Below, piece by piece: positions 47,184-54,869 of a DNA stretch of 64,000 nt. The notes under the pieces were generated by a model. The model was not told the origin of the DNA. It was given only the letters and a program-made list of their open reading frames with translations, and made no database searches. The stretch comes from CG2-30-58-95 sp964618215 (lineage in GTDB: Bacteria > Chloroflexota > Anaerolineae > Anaerolineales > Villigracilaceae): the NCBI GenBank assembly GCA_964618215.1, contig CAZTZE010000011.1, positions 30,135 to 94,134 of the forward strand, read 5' to 3'. Both the position numbers and the translations under genes were made by a program. How positions within the stretch are numbered: position 1 is the first letter of the stretch; every line of letters begins with the position of its first letter.

Positions 47184-48083
47184 ATGATCGAAACAGTCAC
47201 TTCTCACCGGCTGATACACGCAGACTCGCGAGACTTCGGTTTCATACCAAACGCGTCCGTGCATTTAGTAATCACTTCCCCTCCCTATTGGAAACTAAAA
47301 CGATATAACGAAAACCCTCAACAGCTAGGTCATATTCAAGACTATGAGGAATTTGTTGGGGAATTGACGAAAGTGTGGAAGGAGACATATCGTATTCTTG
47401 TACCTGGAGGCAGATTAGTATGTGTTGTAGGCGACGTTTGCTTGTCGCGTCGAGAAAATGGTCGCCACGTAGTTATGCCTCTCCACTCCGATATTTGTGT
47501 AGAATGCAGAAAAATTGGCTTTGATAATCTCAACCCAATTATCTGGCATAAAATCGCTAACGCGAATTACGAAGTCAATAACGGTAGTAAGTTCTTTGGT
47601 AAACCCTATGAACCCAATGCGATAATAAAGAATGATATCGAGTTTATCCTAATGCAACGGAAACCTGGGGGTTATAGAAAACCAACCGAAGAGCAGCGTA
47701 AGATGAGTATGATTGATAAACAAGATTACGCCGCTTGGTTTCGACAATTTTGGAACATCACGGGAGCCTCAACCCGAAACCACCCTGCTCCATTTCCGCT
47801 CGAATTGGCCTATCGCTTGGTTCGTATGTTTTCATTCTATGGTGATACAGTCTTAGACCCATTCTGTGGCACTGGTACAACGATGATCGCTTCTCTCCAG
47901 ACAGGCCGCAACAGTATAGGCATCGAAATTGACGCAACATATTGTCGGCAAGCAGCCCTCCGGCTAAAAAGCGAAGCTGCTAAATCACCATTGACAACGC
48001 GCTTAAACTTTCAGAAGGTCGAAATGTCAGAAGAGGGAAAACTCAGTATACGGGATGATGTCGGGCTTTACGAAGTTTCGTGA
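47184..48083 (+). CDS. DNA methyltransferase of the restriction-modification pair
   Basis: A 299-residue methyltransferase with catalytic TSPPYW (motif IV) near the N-terminus and DPFCGTGTT (SAM-binding motif I) near the C-terminus, the beta-class order. SPPY is compatible with N4-cytosine or N6-adenine methylation. It protects the site cut by the upstream endonuclease, presumably CTCGAG. No separate controller gene is present. The pair sits between the intact GH5 gene and a duplicated GH5 5' end. Confidence 0.9.
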   Translation: MIETVTSHRLIHADSRDFGFIPNASVHLVITSPPYWKLKRYNENPQQLGHIQDYEEFVGELTKVWKETYRILVPGGRLVCVVGDVCLSRRENGRHVVMPLHSDICVECRKIGFDNLNPIIWHKIANANYEVNNGSKFFGKPYEPNAIIKNDIEFILMQRKPGGYRKPTEEQRKMSMIDKQDYAAWFRQFWNITGASTRNHPAPFPLELAYRLVRMFSFYGDTVLDPFCGTGTTMIASLQTGRNSIGIEIDATYCRQAALRLKSEAAKSPLTTRLNFQKVEMSEEGKLSIRDDVGLYEVS

Positions 48084-48195
48084 CGCAGGTGGCCCAACAA
48101 CCACATGCAGCCGACTGGTGGGATTCGCCCCGCTAAAATGGGTTTATACTACGCTCAGGCAGTGTCCCGTTTCGACAGGGAGTCCAAGTCCCGCC

Positions 48196-48408
48196 CCACT
48201 GGCGCAGGCGGGCGAAATGCTCGTCGGCCTGCTCCAGCGGGAAAGGCCGCCCGACGAAGGATACCTGCCGGTGGTCGAAGAAACCCTCACGAATGTACGT
48301 CGCCCCGTTAGGGGTATAAGGTACTTTGCTGCTGCCCCCCAGGTTGACGCCGCGCAGTAGCAGCGTGCGCCCGCTTTCATCCTTGAAGCATGGGCCGTCA
48401 ATGTGCAT
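48196..48408 (-). pseudogene. Duplicated 5' end of the GH5 gene
   Basis: On the minus strand this encodes the first 70 or so residues of the GH5 protein (FKDESGRTLLLRGVNLGGSS through the LRQWGG region) and then breaks into unrelated sequence. It is nearly identical to 46040-46253, with only about ten base differences, so this duplication is recent. Homology extends upstream to the promoter near 48580, interrupted by a repeat at 48436-48535. Confidence 0.85.
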
Positions 48409-48716
48409 GGTGCTGCCTCCTCGTGCGAAAGATTGTCAGCGGATGCCTTCGGCACAGCGGATGAGCGGATGGACTCGCGTCCGAGAAACGCCTCTGTTTA
48501 TCCGCTTATCCGCTCCCCCATCCGCTGACAGCCATTTACTGCCTCTGATTCGCGCCGCGTAAAATCGCAATTTGGAGTATTATACGGCATGTATCTACGA
48601 GCAGTTAGATTGATGTGGCGGTGTATGGTACCGCTACTTCGACTTTCTCTCGATCTGCCACATCAATCCTTAATTCGTTGGGCGTTCCGTTTGAACAATT
48701 AATCAGGAGATATATT
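48409..48716. repeat. Duplicated GH5 upstream region with an AGCGGATG iterated palindrome
   Basis: From 48436 to 48535 the words CAGCGGATGAGCGGATGG and CCGCTTATCCGCTCCCCCATCCGCTG form an inverted array absent from the matching region near 46265-46320. This is therefore a clean repeat insertion into a duplicated sequence. The following bases to 48716 hold an AGGAGA ribosome binding site for the zinc-ribbon gene. Confidence 0.65.
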
Positions 48717-49214
48717 ATGCCAATATGCGAGGGTTGCGGCGGCAGTTATGATAACCAATTCAAATTTTGCCCTCATTGCGGTAGAGCAAAACCAGAACCT
48801 GCTACATTGAATATCAATGTAACATCGGATGATGTTTGGGAAACATGTGAAATTAACCTTGCATACAATTTTGAAGAATTTTCTGGTGGATTAAGAAAGT
48901 TATATGGTGTTAGTAAAGTAATTTGGCGATTCGAAGCAACGGCTATCGGCCCTCAAGGTCGTTATGGCGCCGCCTGGTCAGAAATTCTCCAGCCTCTGAA
49001 GAATGGGATAGGTGACTATACTTCAAAATACCCTAATGTGAGATTAGATAGCAAAAAACCCGATATAGAACCGTCTATAGATGAACTAATAAGAAATAAC
49101 TGTCGATCGAAAGTTGATAATCTAATAAAAAAGCTTGTCACAGATGGTTGGCAACCTATTGGTCGTGGGCAAGAATGGTACAGTGAAAGATTTAGACGAA
49201 AAATCAAAGAATAG
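48717..49214 (+). CDS. Zinc-ribbon protein of unknown function
   Basis: A 165-residue protein: N-terminal zinc ribbon CEGCGG...FCPHCGRAK (two CxxC pairs, residues 4-25), followed by an unrecognised alpha/beta region (DVWETCEINLAYNFEEFSGG, VSKVIWRFEATAIGPQGRYG, LVTDGWQPIGRGQEWYSERF). The closing part resembles small domains that follow zinc ribbons in many bacterial hypothetical proteins. AT-rich, like the adjacent R-M genes, so probably part of the same accessory island. Confidence 0.65.
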   Translation: MPICEGCGGSYDNQFKFCPHCGRAKPEPATLNINVTSDDVWETCEINLAYNFEEFSGGLRKLYGVSKVIWRFEATAIGPQGRYGAAWSEILQPLKNGIGDYTSKYPNVRLDSKKPDIEPSIDELIRNNCRSKVDNLIKKLVTDGWQPIGRGQEWYSERFRRKIKE

Positions 49215-49533
49215 CAAGGATTACGTAATCATTTGGTTGGTACTATTACATCCTTTTTGGGTTTTTTCGGTCAAGACATAGTTTTGTCATTATTCGACAA
49301 ATTTGGTGTATATGTCGAAATATCAAGTCGGGGTTTGGTTTTCAGTCTATGCTTCTGCAAGTCAAAAACGCCCAACTCCGGCTCCAGCGGACAACGGCTC
49401 CGCCGCGGAAGGTATGCGCTGCTTCGTCAGAAATGCGCGATGATGGGAAGGAGTCTCGCCAGTCCCGCCGCTAGCCTTGCTGTTGCGCGTTTCATCTGTG
49501 GAACATGGAGCGACTTGCTGTATAATGAGAATT
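49215..49533. other. Gap with a GC-rich repeat and the mntA promoter
   Basis: No gene is supported. A GC-rich dispersed-type stretch (about 49368-49450) interrupts AT-rich sequence. TATAAT at 49521-49526 lies 7 bases before the mntA start. Confidence 0.45.
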
Positions 49534-49839
49534 ATGAACAGCACATCCAAAAATCTTGAAGAACTTCTAGCAAAGATTAGGGAACTACTTCCAACGTTGA
49601 GAGAGCAGTATCATGTACGCACCCTGGAAGTGTTTGGCTCATTTGTGCGCGGGGAAGAGAAGGGAAACAGCGATTTGGATTTGTTGGTTACCTTCGACGA
49701 AACACCTACACTGTTCAGATTTGTGGCACTGGAAAACCGATTGAGTGACGTTTTAGGCGTGAAAGTGGATTTGGTAATGAAGGATAGTTTGAAACCTTTC
49801 ATCGGGAAATTCATTTTGGAAGAGGCCCGACCAATATGA
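49534..49839 (+). CDS. mntA: MntA-type nucleotidyltransferase antitoxin
   Basis: A 101-residue minimal nucleotidyltransferase. The catalytic signature is GSFVRGEEKGNSDLDLLV (GSx9-10DxD), with a third acidic residue in VDLVMKD. Family members AMPylate the HepT toxin on a tyrosine and so silence it. The -10 box TATAAT (49521-49526) ends 7 bases before this ATG, so the mRNA is leaderless; an in-frame ATG at 49525 overlaps the -10 box and is excluded. It overlaps hepT by 4 bases. Confidence 0.88.
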   Translation: MNSTSKNLEELLAKIRELLPTLREQYHVRTLEVFGSFVRGEEKGNSDLDLLVTFDETPTLFRFVALENRLSDVLGVKVDLVMKDSLKPFIGKFILEEARPI

Positions 49840-50195
49840 GCCATCAGAGAGTTTACCTGGATTACATTCGGGATATGTTGGAGAACGCAGAAAAGGCTTT
49901 ACGGTTTGTGAAAGGAATGAGTTTTGAAGAATTTGCAGAGGACGAAAGAACGATCTATGCCGTTATCCGAGCCATAGAAGTCATTGGTGAAGCAATAAGG
50001 AATATTCCCAAAGATTTGCGAGACACCTATTCAGAGATACCCTGGCGAGAGGCAGCAGGCACGAGGGACAAGCTCATTCACGAGTACTTCGGCGTGAACT
50101 TGCCTGTGGTATGGCGAACAGTGCATGAAGATTTACCAATACTTGTCAATCAATTGAAGAACGTTCTTGATGACTACGGTTATTCTTCAGGATGA
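49836..50195 (+). CDS. hepT: HepT-type toxin (HEPN domain)
   Basis: A 119-residue all-helical HEPN RNase. The active site is RDKLIHEYF (Rx4HxY), with the tyrosine as the known AMPylation target in the family. The N-terminal helix pair (YLDYIRDMLENAEKALRFVK) and AVIRAIEVIGEAIRNIP are typical. The start overlaps mntA (ATGA). It directly precedes the plsY fragment and the radical-SAM genes. Confidence 0.9.
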   Translation: MSHQRVYLDYIRDMLENAEKALRFVKGMSFEEFAEDERTIYAVIRAIEVIGEAIRNIPKDLRDTYSEIPWREAAGTRDKLIHEYFGVNLPVVWRTVHEDLPILVNQLKNVLDDYGYSSG

Positions 50196-50277
50196 GGAAC
50201 TGCCCAACTCGGGCTGTAAGTTGAGCACATTCCTCTTTTCCACGCTATAATTCCTCCAACCGGAGGGTTTATTTTTT

Positions 50278-50442
50278 ATGGAAAGCCTCCTCCCCCTGCT
50301 CTACACCCTCGGCTTTGCCCTACTCGGCTACCTGAGCGGCTCGCTGCCCTTTGCGATCTGGATCACGCGTCTCTTCAAAGGCGTGGACGTGCGCGACGCC
50401 GGCTCCGGTCACGCCACGACTACCAACACCATCCGCCAGTAA
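50278..50442 (+). pseudogene. Duplicated 5' end of plsY with its promoter
   Basis: A 54-codon ORF (LGYLSGSLPFAIWITRLFKG, VDVRDAGSGHATTTNTIRQ, stop) corresponds to the start of the intact plsY at 52741, including the upstream CACGCTATAATTCCT promoter region and the CCGGAGG site. Identity is roughly four fifths. It ends abruptly 11 bases before the first radical-SAM gene, so the duplicated promoter may drive that gene. Confidence 0.8.
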
Positions 50443-50453
50443 CTGAAGTATCC

Positions 50454-51410
50454 ATGCCTGATGCACTGAAACCACAATACCTTCCCAAAGACGAGGCGCG
50501 AGAAGATATCCATAGGTTTCGAAGAACCACTTGGGGTCGGCTCCGTTTCTACGCCGCTTTCGTGTGGCGCTTTGTGGTGCTGCAACGCCCGGAACCGCTC
50601 ATCTATGGCGTCGCGGTGACGGACCGTTGCAACCTTGCCTGCCGCGGCTGTCACGTCTCCAATACCGGCCGTCCCGATATGACCTGGGATCAACTGGTCA
50701 CCGCGATGCAGGACGCGTGGATCCGCGGGTTCCGCGAGCTTTACTTCAGCGGCGGGGAACCCATGCTGTGGCGCGACGCAGACCACACACTCAAGGACGC
50801 GGTTGCCGAGGCGAAACGGATTGGTTTCTTCCACGTGCATGTTTACACCAACGGCCTGCTTGGACTCGAAACCTCGGCTGATCTCGTCTGGGTCAGTATG
50901 GATGGGTTGCCTGGCACCTTTGATATGCGGCGCGGGGATCACTTTCATCAGGTCGAACACGCCGTTCGCACGGGTTCGCACCCCAAGGTCGCCGTCATCT
51001 ACGTGATTGACCGCAACACCGCGCAGGGTGTCGAGCCGTTCCTGCAGTGGGTGGATGAAACGAAATTCCCCATCATCGGCGTCATGTTCTACTTCCACAC
51101 GCCTTACTACGGGCGCGACGAGTTATTCCTGACCGCCGAGGAGCGAGCGCCGATCATTGACCGCCTCCTCGACTGCACCCGGGCCGGTCTGCCGATCCTC
51201 AACTCACGGGCCGGTCTGTTGGCGCTCAAGTCTGGCGACTGGCCAAGGCGCCCGCCAATCGCGCGCGTCCTGGACGTTGACGGCGAGTCGGTGTGTTGCC
51301 GCGCCTCCGACGAGGTCTGCGCGGACTGCGGCTATGCGGCCTGCATCGAGCTAACGGAGTTTCAACGCCTGCGTCTGAGCGCGCTGCTCGGCATGACGAG
51401 GTACTGGTGA
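50454..51410 (+). CDS. Radical-SAM protein (first of a pair)
   Basis: A 318-residue radical-SAM enzyme. Cluster motif CNLACRGCH (CxxxCxxC) at about residue 60, the SAM-binding GGEP in YFSGGEPMLW, and a C-terminal Cys group (CCRASDEVCADCGYAAC) that may bind a second cluster, as in SPASM-like proteins. The residue spacing of the auxiliary cysteines does not match a family I can name. Its stop overlaps the GTG start of the next gene. Substrate is unknown. Confidence 0.85.
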   Translation: MPDALKPQYLPKDEAREDIHRFRRTTWGRLRFYAAFVWRFVVLQRPEPLIYGVAVTDRCNLACRGCHVSNTGRPDMTWDQLVTAMQDAWIRGFRELYFSGGEPMLWRDADHTLKDAVAEAKRIGFFHVHVYTNGLLGLETSADLVWVSMDGLPGTFDMRRGDHFHQVEHAVRTGSHPKVAVIYVIDRNTAQGVEPFLQWVDETKFPIIGVMFYFHTPYYGRDELFLTAEERAPIIDRLLDCTRAGLPILNSRAGLLALKSGDWPRRPPIARVLDVDGESVCCRASDEVCADCGYAACIELTEFQRLRLSALLGMTRYW

Positions 51411-52702
51411 ACGGCCCGGGCTATCGGCTATCACGCCTGATCACGCACTCCATTCGCCGCTACCTTGTGGGGCCCGAACAACGCTGGGCTTTCGAGCGGC
51501 CCTCACAGGACTGGACCCCGCCGCACATCGAGCGCACTTCGCTGTATCTGCATGTACCCTTCTGTCGGCACTTTTGTCCCTATTGTCCCTACACCAAAGT
51601 CCAATATCGCGAGTCACTTGTGGAACCCTTCACCCTGGCAGCAATCGCCGAGGTGGACTGGTGGGCCGATGCAGTTGGGCCGGCCGAGATAACGAGTGTC
51701 TACATCGGCGGAGGCACGCCGACGCTGGCGCTGGACAGCGTCGCCCGTGTGCTGATGCGTGTGCGTGAGCAGTTCCGCCTGACAGGCGACATCTGCATCG
51801 AGACCAACCCCGCTGATGTGGACGATGAGACCGTGCGACGGCTACATGATATGGGTGTTGAGCTCGTTTCACTTGGCGTGGAATCATTCCAACCCGAGAA
51901 CCTCGCCGTACTCGGACGCGACTACAAGCCCCTCGTCGCCGAGCGCGCCCTGGCGTTGCTTGCGGGGAGTAACTTTGCCTCGGTCAACGCGGATATCATG
52001 TTTGCCCTGCCGCGCCAGACTGCCGCCGACGTGACTGCCGATTTAGCCCGAGCCGCGCAGCTCGGCGCGGACCAGCTCACGACCTACCCACTCTTCACTT
52101 TTCCATACACCACGGTCGGCGAGTACCTGCGCCTGACGGCGGTGCGCATGCCAAATCTGCACATGCGCCAGGCGCACTACCGGGCCATTAGCGGGTGGTG
52201 CACTGAACACGGCTTTGAGCGCGTTTCGGTGTGGGGCTTCAAGCGCGGCACCGTCCCGCGATATTCCTCGGTCACCAGGGACGGCTACATAGGGGTCGGC
52301 CCCGGCGCCGGATCGCATCTATCCGACGGGTTCGTGCTTAACACATTCGATCTCAACAGTTGGATCCACACAACGTGCGACGGGCGCACGGCGATCGCCC
52401 TGCGCATGCCGTTCTCTGGTGAGATGTCTGGCTGGTGGTGGCTGTACTGGCGCTTTTACGACACGCGCGTTCCACTGGACGAACTCGATGTGGCTCTTGG
52501 TAACGACGCCCACAAGGCCCGCCAGTGGCTGAGAGTCGTGGAACAGGCCGGGTTCGCGGTTCACAATGGCGGGCATCTCGAACTCACTGAGTCGGGCGCG
52601 TTCTGGCTTCATCTTGCGCAGAACTACTTCGCACTGAATTATGTGAACACGCTGTGGACCCAGGCACGTCGGGAGCCGTGGCCGCAGGCAGTGGCGATCT
52701 GA
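51407..52702 (+). CDS. HemN/HemW-like radical-SAM protein (second of a pair)
   Basis: A 431-residue protein starting at a GTG that overlaps the previous stop. Cluster motif CRHFCPYCPY, then IGGGTPTL (SAM-binding GGGTP) and SLGVESFQPENL, the family signature of oxygen-independent coproporphyrinogen oxidase/HemW relatives. The C-terminal winged-helix-like region (FWLHLAQNYFALNYVN) is present. It differs from bona fide HemN by lacking the N-terminal trip-wire residues I would expect. Pairing with another radical-SAM protein suggests a specialised two-enzyme pathway rather than heme synthesis. Confidence 0.82.
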   Translation: MNGPGYRLSRLITHSIRRYLVGPEQRWAFERPSQDWTPPHIERTSLYLHVPFCRHFCPYCPYTKVQYRESLVEPFTLAAIAEVDWWADAVGPAEITSVYIGGGTPTLALDSVARVLMRVREQFRLTGDICIETNPADVDDETVRRLHDMGVELVSLGVESFQPENLAVLGRDYKPLVAERALALLAGSNFASVNADIMFALPRQTAADVTADLARAAQLGADQLTTYPLFTFPYTTVGEYLRLTAVRMPNLHMRQAHYRAISGWCTEHGFERVSVWGFKRGTVPRYSSVTRDGYIGVGPGAGSHLSDGFVLNTFDLNSWIHTTCDGRTAIALRMPFSGEMSGWWWLYWRFYDTRVPLDELDVALGNDAHKARQWLRVVEQAGFAVHNGGHLELTESGAFWLHLAQNYFALNYVNTLWTQARREPWPQAVAI

Positions 52703-52740
52703 TTTTTCACGCTATAATTCCTACACCGGAGGACTTATTT

Positions 52741-53376
52741 ATGGATATACTCCCCACCCTGCCTGCCACCCTCGGCTTTGCCATACTCGGCTACCTGAGC
52801 GGATCGCTCCCTTTTGCGATCTGGATCACGCGCCTCGTCAAAGGTGTGGACGTGCGCGACGCCGGTTCGGGTCATGCCACCACGACGAATACCATCCGCC
52901 AGGCCGGGTTTGGCTGGGGGGCGCTGGTCCTGTTGCTCGACATATCCAAAGGATTCATCCCCACCTGGCTGGCGCTGCGCACGGTAGGACAAAATGGCAT
53001 TTTGTCCAACATGCCCTGGATTGCACCCCTCACCGCCGCGCTGGTCGTCGTCGGTCACTGCTGGCCGGTCTTCGCTGGTTTCCGCGGCGGGATGGGCAAC
53101 GCCAGTGCGGGCGGGGCTATTCTGGCAGCCAATCCTCTTGCCTTCGTCATCGGTCTGGGTATTTTGGTGGCGCTGGTGCTCATCATCCGCCATAGCGCCC
53201 GCGCCAGTGTGCTGACCGGTATGTTGATCGCCCCAGCCTTCTGGCTGCTCGGCCTGGATAACTCATCTATATGGATCGCGGCCGCAGCCGGCCCGGTTAT
53301 CGCTTTTCGCTTTCTGCTTGACTGGAACCGCAAGTACCGCGAGCTGTGGCTGGATCGGGAACAAAAACAGAGATGA
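52741..53376 (+). CDS. plsY: PlsY-family glycerol-3-phosphate acyltransferase (divergent motifs)
   Basis: A 211-residue membrane protein with about seven helices. It follows the PlsY layout: GYLSGSLPFAIWITRLVKG, motif 1 region DAGSGHATTTNTIRQAG, motif 2 KGFIPTWLA, and motif 3 GHCWPVFAGFRGGMGNASAG. Motif 1 is usually GSGNxGATN, and in motif 3 the usual Lys of FRGGKG is Met, so activity may differ from classical acyl-phosphate-dependent PlsY. A promoter (TATAAT near 52712) and a CCGGAGG site precede the ATG. A partial second copy lies at 50278. Confidence 0.8.
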   Translation: MDILPTLPATLGFAILGYLSGSLPFAIWITRLVKGVDVRDAGSGHATTTNTIRQAGFGWGALVLLLDISKGFIPTWLALRTVGQNGILSNMPWIAPLTAALVVVGHCWPVFAGFRGGMGNASAGGAILAANPLAFVIGLGILVALVLIIRHSARASVLTGMLIAPAFWLLGLDNSSIWIAAAAGPVIAFRFLLDWNRKYRELWLDREQKQR

Positions 53377-53382
53377 TATAAT
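53377..53382 (+). promoter_or_regulatory. -10 box of the DsbA-like gene
   Basis: TATAAT inside the last codons of plsY; the ATG at 53389 is 6 bases downstream, implying a leaderless transcript. Confidence 0.65.
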
Positions 53383-53388
53383 CCCGCC

Positions 53389-54078
53389 ATGCAGAATTCC
53401 ACCCCCTTCTTTCAGCGCCCCTTTATTTACAGTTTACTATTGCCCGTGATTTTCGTCCTCGGCATAGGCTCCGGTTACCTGATCTGGGGACGTACATCTG
53501 CTGCGGACGCCACGCCTGCCACCCTTGCCACACCGACCGCGCAAGTCAGGCGCTACGACGTGCCGGTAGACGACGACCCCAGCCTGGGTCCCGATAACGC
53601 CCCGATCACGATCATCGAGTTCAGCGATTATCAATGTTCCTTCTGCAAAAAGTGGCACGACGAGGTCTTGGACCGGCTGCTGGCCAACTATCCGGGCCAG
53701 ATCCGCTTCGTCTACCGCGATTTCCTGATAAGCATACATCCTGGCACCGCGCCCGCCGCAGAGGCTGCTAATTGCGCCGGCGCGCAAGGCGCCTATTGGC
53801 CTTTCCACAAGGCCTTGTTCAGCATGAAGTACGATCTGACGACTGAAGCCTACCAGCAATATGCAGCCGAACTCGGGCTGGACACGCAAGCCTTCACCGA
53901 ATGCCTGACAGACCGGCGCTATGAATCCGAAGTGATGGCAGATTACAACTATGCGGTGAACCTGGGTGTCCGCTCGACGCCGACGTTCTTCATCAACGGC
54001 ATTCCCATCGTCGGCGCACAACCCTACGAGGTGTTCAAACAGGTCATTGACAAGGAACTGGCGGGGGAGATTCCGTAG
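53389..54078 (+). CDS. DsbA-family thiol-disulfide oxidoreductase, membrane-anchored
   Basis: A 229-residue protein with one N-terminal membrane anchor (SLLLPVIFVLGIGSGYLIWG) followed by a thioredoxin-fold domain of the DsbA/Thioredoxin_4 group. The active site is CSFC in EFSDYQCSFCKKWHDEV, and the cis-Pro loop is RSTPTFFING. It should act outside the membrane in disulfide formation or exchange. No partner such as VKOR/DsbB is adjacent. Confidence 0.9.
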   Translation: MQNSTPFFQRPFIYSLLLPVIFVLGIGSGYLIWGRTSAADATPATLATPTAQVRRYDVPVDDDPSLGPDNAPITIIEFSDYQCSFCKKWHDEVLDRLLANYPGQIRFVYRDFLISIHPGTAPAAEAANCAGAQGAYWPFHKALFSMKYDLTTEAYQQYAAELGLDTQAFTECLTDRRYESEVMADYNYAVNLGVRSTPTFFINGIPIVGAQPYEVFKQVIDKELAGEIP

Positions 54079-54083
54079 AGACC

Positions 54084-54122
54084 TTCAGGAACCCGTTTCC
54101 TTCGAGGAAACGGGTTCCTGAA
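54084..54122 (+). terminator. Perfect 17-bp hairpin between the DsbA-like and kinase genes
   Basis: 54084-54100 pairs exactly with 54106-54122 around a 5-base loop. It starts 6 bases after the stop codon. There is no T-run, so it could also be an mRNA-stabilising structure. Confidence 0.65.
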
Positions 54123-54138
54123 CTCGCAAGGAGAAACT

Positions 54139-54804
54139 ATGAAAAAATTCGTTGCCGTTGCCGGGAATATCGGCGTGGGCAAATCCACGCTGGTCGAGAT
54201 GTTGTGCCAAAAAATGGGCTGGACACCTTTCTTCGAGCCGGTCGCCGAGAACCCCTACCTGGCCGATTTCTACCGCGACATGCAAACCTGGGCTTTTCAT
54301 TCGCAGATATTCTTCCTGACCCATCGTCTGCGCGCCCACCATCAATTGGCGCTTTACCCGTCCTCGGTCATCCAAGACCGCTCCGTTTATGAGGACGCCG
54401 AGATATTCGCTCACAACCTCTTCTTGCAGGGGCACATCCGCCAGCGCGATTACGATACCTACCGGGAACTCTACCGCACCCTGATCGAGTTCCTACCCCC
54501 GCCCGATCTGGTCATTTACCTGCGCTCATCCGTCCCTACCCTGGTTCAACGCATCTCCCGGCGTGGACGGGATTACGAGCGCAGCATCCCGACCGATTAC
54601 CTGGCCAGCTTGAACAATCTGTACGAATCCTGGATTGAAAACTTCACCCTCTGCCCGGTGCTGACCGTCCCCTCCGACGAGGTGGATTACGTCGCCCACC
54701 CCGGACACCTGAGCCTGATCGCCGTTAAAGTTCAGGAGAAATTGACCGGCAAGGAGGAGGTCATCTTCGACCCGGAGGAAGTGGCGCGCGCAGCTTCCGA
54801 TTAA
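54139..54804 (+). CDS. Deoxynucleoside kinase (dGK/dAK type)
   Basis: A 221-residue salvage kinase. P-loop GNIGVGKST, EPVAENPYLADFYRD, the ERS/DRS-like IQDRSVYED, and the lid arginines in LVQRISRRGRDYERSIP are the expected order of the deoxyguanosine/deoxyadenosine kinase family, which phosphorylates purine deoxynucleosides. A second family member is encoded at 58201, on the other strand, as in lactobacilli where two subunits cooperate. The ATG has an AAGGAG site. Confidence 0.9.
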   Translation: MKKFVAVAGNIGVGKSTLVEMLCQKMGWTPFFEPVAENPYLADFYRDMQTWAFHSQIFFLTHRLRAHHQLALYPSSVIQDRSVYEDAEIFAHNLFLQGHIRQRDYDTYRELYRTLIEFLPPPDLVIYLRSSVPTLVQRISRRGRDYERSIPTDYLASLNNLYESWIENFTLCPVLTVPSDEVDYVAHPGHLSLIAVKVQEKLTGKEEVIFDPEEVARAASD

Positions 54805-54808
54805 CAAG

Positions 54809-54832
54809 TAGAGCGAGATTTATCTCGCTCTA
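54809..54832 (+). terminator. Terminator after the deoxynucleoside kinase gene
   Basis: TAGAGCGAGAT/ATCTCGCTCTA, an 11-bp stem with a 2-base loop, followed by TTCTTT. A similar hairpin at about 54843-54863 serves the convergent gene. Confidence 0.75.
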
Positions 54833-54869
54833 TTCTTTACTGGGAGCGAAATAAATTTCGCTCTCCTTT

